Assembly (NCBI GenBank): GCA_902781305.1 | Contig: CACZIV010000006.1 | Location: forward strand, 1-56,788 | Length of the DNA: 56,788 bases | Reading direction: 5' to 3' | DNA from: Pseudoselenomonas ruminantium | GTDB lineage: Bacteria; Bacillota; Negativicutes; Selenomonadales; Selenomonadaceae | Shown: positions 53,291 through 56,788 of the stretch, piece after piece | How positions within the stretch are numbered: position 1 is the first letter of the stretch | How the letters are laid out: each line of letters opens with the position of its first letter | The notes under the pieces: model-generated | Database searches by the model: none | What the model was told of the DNA's origin: nothing | The model's input: the letters and a program-made list of their open reading frames with translations, nothing else | Program-made: the position numbers and the translations under genes

Positions 53291-53956
53291 TTATTCTTCC
53301 AAATCGTTCTTTAACTTTAGTAAATCCGGGCACAAATCCCCAATTGAGCTGGCCAAATCATCCTTCGGCTGCAAAATATCGAGCACCGGCTGCATGGTCT
53401 TGCGGAATTTTTCATCATCCTGCATGAGCACCAATATCGCACTGGTATTGATGGCATCCGCCAGCGCCGTATGCTGCGTTCCTTCGAACTTATGGTCCAT
53501 CGCCCCCAAAGCGTGCTTGAGTGCCAAACTGTTATGGAGGCCCAAACGGTCATCAAATACCTGCTGCAAGTCCACCCAACGGCTGTCGAGCCAATTCACA
53601 TCAAAATCTGGCAGCTTGAAACGGCATTCCTTTTTGAGCTGCTTGATATCCGACATGCTCCAGGAATAAATTTGCGTTTCTTCCTCACCAATCCAGTCCA
53701 CAAAACGCTGAAAAGCCTCGGCATAGTGCCCATGTCCATCCACCATTTCCTGCTTGATGCCAGTAAGATTCGTGATATGTTTCTTGATCTTGCCGTACTC
53801 CGGCTCCACATAGCACTGGAACTCCGCTTCCTGCTGGAAGTTCTCATCCAGGCGCACCGCGCCAAATTCGATAACCTCTTCCTTCATGTGTTTCTTGACT
53901 TCGCGAAAATCCCGGTCTACAGGATTCATTTCCAAATCTATAACAACATACTTCAT
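53291..53956 (-). CDS. DEDDh-type 3'-5' exonuclease family protein
   Basis: This 221-residue protein has the exonuclease motifs I (VVIDLEMNP, Asp-x-Glu), II (YSWSMSDIKQL) and III (HTALADAINTS, His and Asp), giving the DEDDh set. It resembles KapD/ERI-1-like exonucleases. It could trim RNA or DNA 3' ends; the substrate is not evident. Single gene. Confidence 0.85.
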   Translation of the reverse strand: MKYVVIDLEMNPVDRDFREVKKHMKEEVIEFGAVRLDENFQQEAEFQCYVEPEYGKIKKHITNLTGIKQEMVDGHGHYAEAFQRFVDWIGEEETQIYSWSMSDIKQLKKECRFKLPDFDVNWLDSRWVDLQQVFDDRLGLHNSLALKHALGAMDHKFEGTQHTALADAINTSAILVLMQDDEKFRKTMQPVLDILQPKDDLASSIGDLCPDLLKLKNDLEE

Positions 53957-54034
53957 TCACTTATCCCTGCGCTTTCCTTATACTTTACTATTAATATTCT
54001 ACTGAAAAGCGCCGTTTCCTTCAATACATTTTAC

Positions 54035-55138
54035 TCAGCGGGCACATAAAAATTGCACCAATCGCACAGCTGCTGCAATATCGTCCAAGTCATACTGACG
54101 CACGGACAAATCCCTATGCTCACCAGAGCTAAAGACCGCTACCGTATCGTCATCTACCACCAGATTTCCCAGCCCGCGCCACAACGAGATTTTGGGCGCC
54201 GTACCATGACTGCGGCTTTCAAGCAAAACCACATCCACATCCGTAAGCCGCTCTGCAATAGCCAAAAGGCTGGCTCTCTGCTCCGTTCGCTGTTGGATAA
54301 AGTACCCGGAGGGCGATACCACCGCCACACCATCAGCGCCCGCTTGCCGGAATCGCCAACTGTCCTTGCCTTTCTCATCCACATCATAACCATGACAATC
54401 CCCCTTGACCACACCGACCCGCAGGCCTTGTTCCTTGAGATGAGGAATCAGTTTTTCAATAAACGTGGTCTTGCCCGTATTGGACTGCGGCGCAGACACC
54501 GTTATCATCGGCACAGGCCGCCGTTCATTCAGCAATCTTCCCTGCACCAAACGAAAATCCGCCGGCGTATTGACATTAAAAAATGCATCACTATCCGCAA
54601 GCTCCACCAATTTATGCGGTACCTGCTCAATAACCTGACCAATTTTATTCGCCCCTTGTTCAAGCGCCCTTTCCACCACCGGCAGAATCTGCCGATGATA
54701 GAGACCTGCCAGCGGCTGCCTGCGGCCCCCCACCACAGGAATAATCGCCAGTTCCCCAGCTGCAGCGGCCAACAAGGGTCGCAAATGCTCATAAGCAAAC
54801 AAGGGCATATCACAGGACACCGCCAAAACATAATCCGCCTGCAACCGCGCCAGCCCGGAACGAATCCCCTCCAACGGTCCCGCCGCAGGACGCGCATCTG
54901 CCACAAAAGCCAAACCATATGCAGAACATAGCGCAACCAGCTTTTCCGATGCCTCCGCCCCACACAAATACCGCTCCCGAAAAGGAATCGCCGCCGTTTT
55001 TTTCAGCATGCGTTCAAGCATGGAACACCCAGCCAACGCCAAAAACCGCTTATCCCGCCCCATCCGCGAACTCCGTCCGCCGGCGATAACCAGCACAGCA
55101 ATATCTTGAAAGTTCACCTGACAGCCGCCCCCGTTCAT
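54035..55138 (-). CDS. mobAB: Fused MobA-MobB molybdenum cofactor protein
   Basis: The protein has 367 residues. Residues about 1-195 form a MobA nucleotidyltransferase (LVIAGGRSSRMGRDKRFL, AVSCDMPL), which adds GMP to molybdopterin. Residues about 205-367 form MobB with a P-loop (SAPQSNTGKTTFIEKL) and VGVVKGDCHGYDVDEKGKDS. Such fusions are known in anaerobes. The start is uncertain: ATG at 55138 has only AAGAAG before it, and a GTG at 55117 is possible. Hairpin repeat L begins 19 bases upstream of this ATG, inside the presumed leader. Confidence 0.9.
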   Translation of the reverse strand: MNGGGCQVNFQDIAVLVIAGGRSSRMGRDKRFLALAGCSMLERMLKKTAAIPFRERYLCGAEASEKLVALCSAYGLAFVADARPAAGPLEGIRSGLARLQADYVLAVSCDMPLFAYEHLRPLLAAAAGELAIIPVVGGRRQPLAGLYHRQILPVVERALEQGANKIGQVIEQVPHKLVELADSDAFFNVNTPADFRLVQGRLLNERRPVPMITVSAPQSNTGKTTFIEKLIPHLKEQGLRVGVVKGDCHGYDVDEKGKDSWRFRQAGADGVAVVSPSGYFIQQRTEQRASLLAIAERLTDVDVVLLESRSHGTAPKISLWRGLGNLVVDDDTVAVFSSGEHRDLSVRQYDLDDIAAAVRLVQFLCAR

Positions 55139-55154
55139 ACTTCTTATCGCGAAA

Positions 55155-55240
55155 CAGCCCGTTGGCAGGTAATATTTTTCGCAGCGTTTGACAAGCCTGT
55201 CTAAGCGAAGAAAAATATTACCTGCCAACGGGCGTCCTTA
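55155..55240 (+). repeat. Simple hairpin repeat, copy L
   Basis: The hairpin spans 55157-55233. It is the best-paired copy: 24 bases from GCCCGTTGGCAGG through TATTTTTC match their complement, and the loop is GTTTGACAAGCCTGTCTAAG. It lies in the leader of mobAB. Confidence 0.92.
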
Positions 55241-55284
55241 TTAGCAGAATCCCCGCCAATGGCCTCCTTACTAGAACGACACGC

Positions 55285-55372
55285 CAGCCCGGCAGCAGGT
55301 AATGTTTTTTCGTAACGTTTGACAAGCCTGTCTAAGTGAAGAAAAAATATTACCTGCTGCCGGGCGTCCTTA
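55285..55372 (+). repeat. Simple hairpin repeat, copy M
   Basis: The hairpin spans 55287-55365. GCCCGGCAGCAGGTAAT pairs with ATTACCTGCTGCCGGGC. The loop core is GACAAGCCTGTC. It is a tandem neighbour of L (53 bases apart), with a different stem sequence. Confidence 0.92.
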
Positions 55373-55401
55373 GCACCTCGATGTACCCCCGAAATCAAAA
55401 A

Positions 55402-56223
55402 CTAAGCAATCTCCTTAACAACCCATGCCAGCAGATTTTCCTCCACTGCGCACCCCACATATTTAGCCACCTTTTGCGTTTCCGGATGGGCATTAGCCGC
55501 CGCAACTCCAATATCGGCCTCAGCCAGCATTTCATTATCGTTGAGGTAATCCCCGCAGGCAATAATCTCCACGCCCGGCAGCTGCTCGCGGATAGCTGCG
55601 ACCATCGCACCCTTGGACACATGCTTTGCCACGAATTCATAGTAGTTATCCTCGGAGTAAAAGCCATTTGCCAGGGGAGCTACGCCCATTTCTTCCGCTA
55701 AAGCCACATATTTTTCCAAATGCTCATGCTTGTCACAGGCAAAGAATTTAAGCCACGGCGTTCTTACCGTATCCGTAAGGTTGCCAAGCTCCGTATGGAC
55801 ATATCGGTAATACTCATGCGGCAAGCGCGGGTCGTCATTAGCTGCCGGCGTGATGATATGGCAGTTATCCGCCGTATAGACCTCGATACAGGCTTCGGGA
55901 AATTCTGCCAACGCACGCTGGGCGAATGCAGGCCAAAGATTATCCGTATCCCCCGCCGTAAGCGGCATGGTTTTGAGCACCTTTTTCGCCGCCCAGTCGT
56001 AGAGCATGGCCCCGTTAAAGAACACAGATGGCGCATTGATGGGCAATCCTTCCACATAGCCTGCCGCCGCCTCCGGCGTGCGGCCCGTAGCAATGGCAAA
56101 CAGCCCGCCCTCAGCCACAAAATCCGCAATCGCCTGCCGGTTCTCTGCCGAAATTACGCCGCCGCGCGGAATCAACGTGCCGTCCAAATCGGAAATAATC
56201 ATCTTACCTGTATATTTGCCCAT
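55402..56223 (-). CDS. HAD-superfamily phosphatase, Cof type
   Basis: This 273-residue protein has catalytic Asp-x-Asp in MIISDLDGTLIPRGG, the Cof-type cap in the middle, and the late metal motif CGDYLNDNEMLAEADIG. It removes phosphate from sugar phosphates or similar metabolites; the substrate is not known. ATG at 56223 with GGAGGATTC is preferred over 56238. It follows the response-regulator gene by 16 bases and may be cotranscribed. Confidence 0.9.
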   Translation of the reverse strand: MGKYTGKMIISDLDGTLIPRGGVISAENRQAIADFVAEGGLFAIATGRTPEAAAGYVEGLPINAPSVFFNGAMLYDWAAKKVLKTMPLTAGDTDNLWPAFAQRALAEFPEACIEVYTADNCHIITPAANDDPRLPHEYYRYVHTELGNLTDTVRTPWLKFFACDKHEHLEKYVALAEEMGVAPLANGFYSEDNYYEFVAKHVSKGAMVAAIREQLPGVEIIACGDYLNDNEMLAEADIGVAAANAHPETQKVAKYVGCAVEENLLAWVVKEIA

Positions 56224-56239
56224 CGTGAATCCTCCCAAA

Positions 56240-56788
56240 TTATAACTTTATCCCCACGGTGATTTCCTGCATAAAGGCCTTAGGGGTGGTATGCAAATAT
56301 TTCTTAAACACCTGACTGAAATTCTTGTACTCACCAAACCCCGTCTGCTCTGCGACTTCATAAACCCGCCAGGTCCCGGCCTGCAGCATTTCAATGGCCT
56401 TTTGCAGACGGTACTGCGCCAGAAGACTGCCAAAGGTCTGCCCCGTTTCCTCTTTAAGCTTGCGTGACAAATAACTCGTAGAAACGCCGAGTTCAGCCGC
56501 AATCGCCTCGCTGCTGAGTTTGCCGGCAAAGCCCGCTTCAATACGCTTAAGAACTGCCTGCACATAGGGATTGCCCGTATGATAGGCCGCTTTTAAGCCC
56601 TCATCCCAGGAAATGCTCTCCTGCGGCACAGGCTGTTCCTGTCGGTCAATTTTGGCCAAGGCCTTAGCCAAATCTTCTTCATTGACCGGTTTTAGCAGAT
56701 AGTCGCAGACACCTAAATGCAGGGCAGTTTGTGCGTAGGAAAAATCAGCATAACTGGTCAGGTAGATGACCTGCGGCGGATTTTTCTC
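56240..56788 (-). CDS. YesN/AraC-type response regulator (N-terminus cut by window end)
   Basis: The frame is open to the window edge, giving 182 residues. The first part is the end of a receiver domain (VIYLTSYADFSYAQTALHLG, then CDYLLKPV with the conserved Lys). The last 100 residues are an AraC-type double helix-turn-helix (AAELGVSTSYLSRKLKEETG and VYEVAEQTGFGEYKNFSQVF). The phospho-accepting Asp lies outside the window. It would act with a sensor kinase not seen here. Confidence 0.9.
   Translation of the reverse strand, partial: EKNPPQVIYLTSYADFSYAQTALHLGVCDYLLKPVNEEDLAKALAKIDRQEQPVPQESISWDEGLKAAYHTGNPYVQAVLKRIEAGFAGKLSSEAIAAELGVSTSYLSRKLKEETGQTFGSLLAQYRLQKAIEMLQAGTWRVYEVAEQTGFGEYKNFSQVFKKYLHTTPKAFMQEITVGIKL

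Overview
The window looks like chromosomal DNA of a Negativicutes bacterium, most likely Selenomonas or a close relative. The evidence is an S-layer-homology porin of the OmpM type (a Gram-negative outer-membrane protein of this class), next to Firmicutes-style features: a tRNA-Trp T-box leader, lactose-type PTS genes, meso-diaminopimelate dehydrogenase and strong AGGAGG ribosome sites. Most genes lie on the minus strand. I see no prophage, insertion sequence, tRNA, rRNA or CRISPR array.

Layout. 1-7140: a 1495-residue superfamily-1 helicase with a C-terminal nuclease-like domain, a DnaA-box cluster upstream of it, and a FIST-GGDEF protein. 7144-11976: a Leloir operon galK-galE-galT-lacI regulator (minus strand) whose promoter lies between two LacI-type operators exactly 126 bp apart. 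12153-22967: a galactan/lactose locus made of lacA-lacB-lacF-lacG, a divergent rpiR regulator, a class II tagatose-bisphosphate aldolase with lacC, and an operon of PTS EIICB, SLH porin and secreted GH53 galactanase with a CBM61-like end. Three of its promoters carry the same 24-bp motif exactly 21 bp upstream of the -10 box. 23165-24512: trpS with promoter, T-box and terminator. 24725-29039: YbjN-like protein, uronate isomerase, CstA, TSUP permease. 29185-34490: methyltransferase-like protein, GT41 glycosyltransferase, metallophosphoesterase, ferredoxin and small unknowns. 35191-42915: ddh, aminopeptidase, thioesterase, beta-decarboxylating dehydrogenase, rubrerythrin, chemoreceptor. 43285-47863: a candidate structured RNA and a translation cluster rpmE, yqhQ, prfA, prmC, sua5. 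48141-56788: divergent ClpX, Fsr-like exporter, pheA-aroF, exonuclease, mobA-mobB fusion, HAD phosphatase and a truncated YesN-type response regulator.

In the sugar locus the genes form a continuous route. Secreted GH53 cuts galactan, the SLH porin could pass oligomers through the outer membrane, the PTS imports and phosphorylates them, LacG releases galactose-6-phosphate, and LacAB, LacC and the aldolase carry it to triose phosphates. Free galactose can use the adjacent Leloir operon.

The most unusual content is between genes. At least 13 full and one half copy of long, almost perfectly self-complementary elements are scattered through the 57 kb. Simple elements (about 80 bp) have a conserved loop core GACAAGCYTGTC. 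Compound elements (about 185-205 bp) contain three nested stems and a conserved inner loop, TGTYTGAGCRNAGCGAG. Stem sequences differ from copy to copy while staying paired, and loops and junctions are conserved. In two compound elements the inner module sits exactly where the simple element has its loop, so the two types appear to be one modular family. I do not recognise it as a described repeat.
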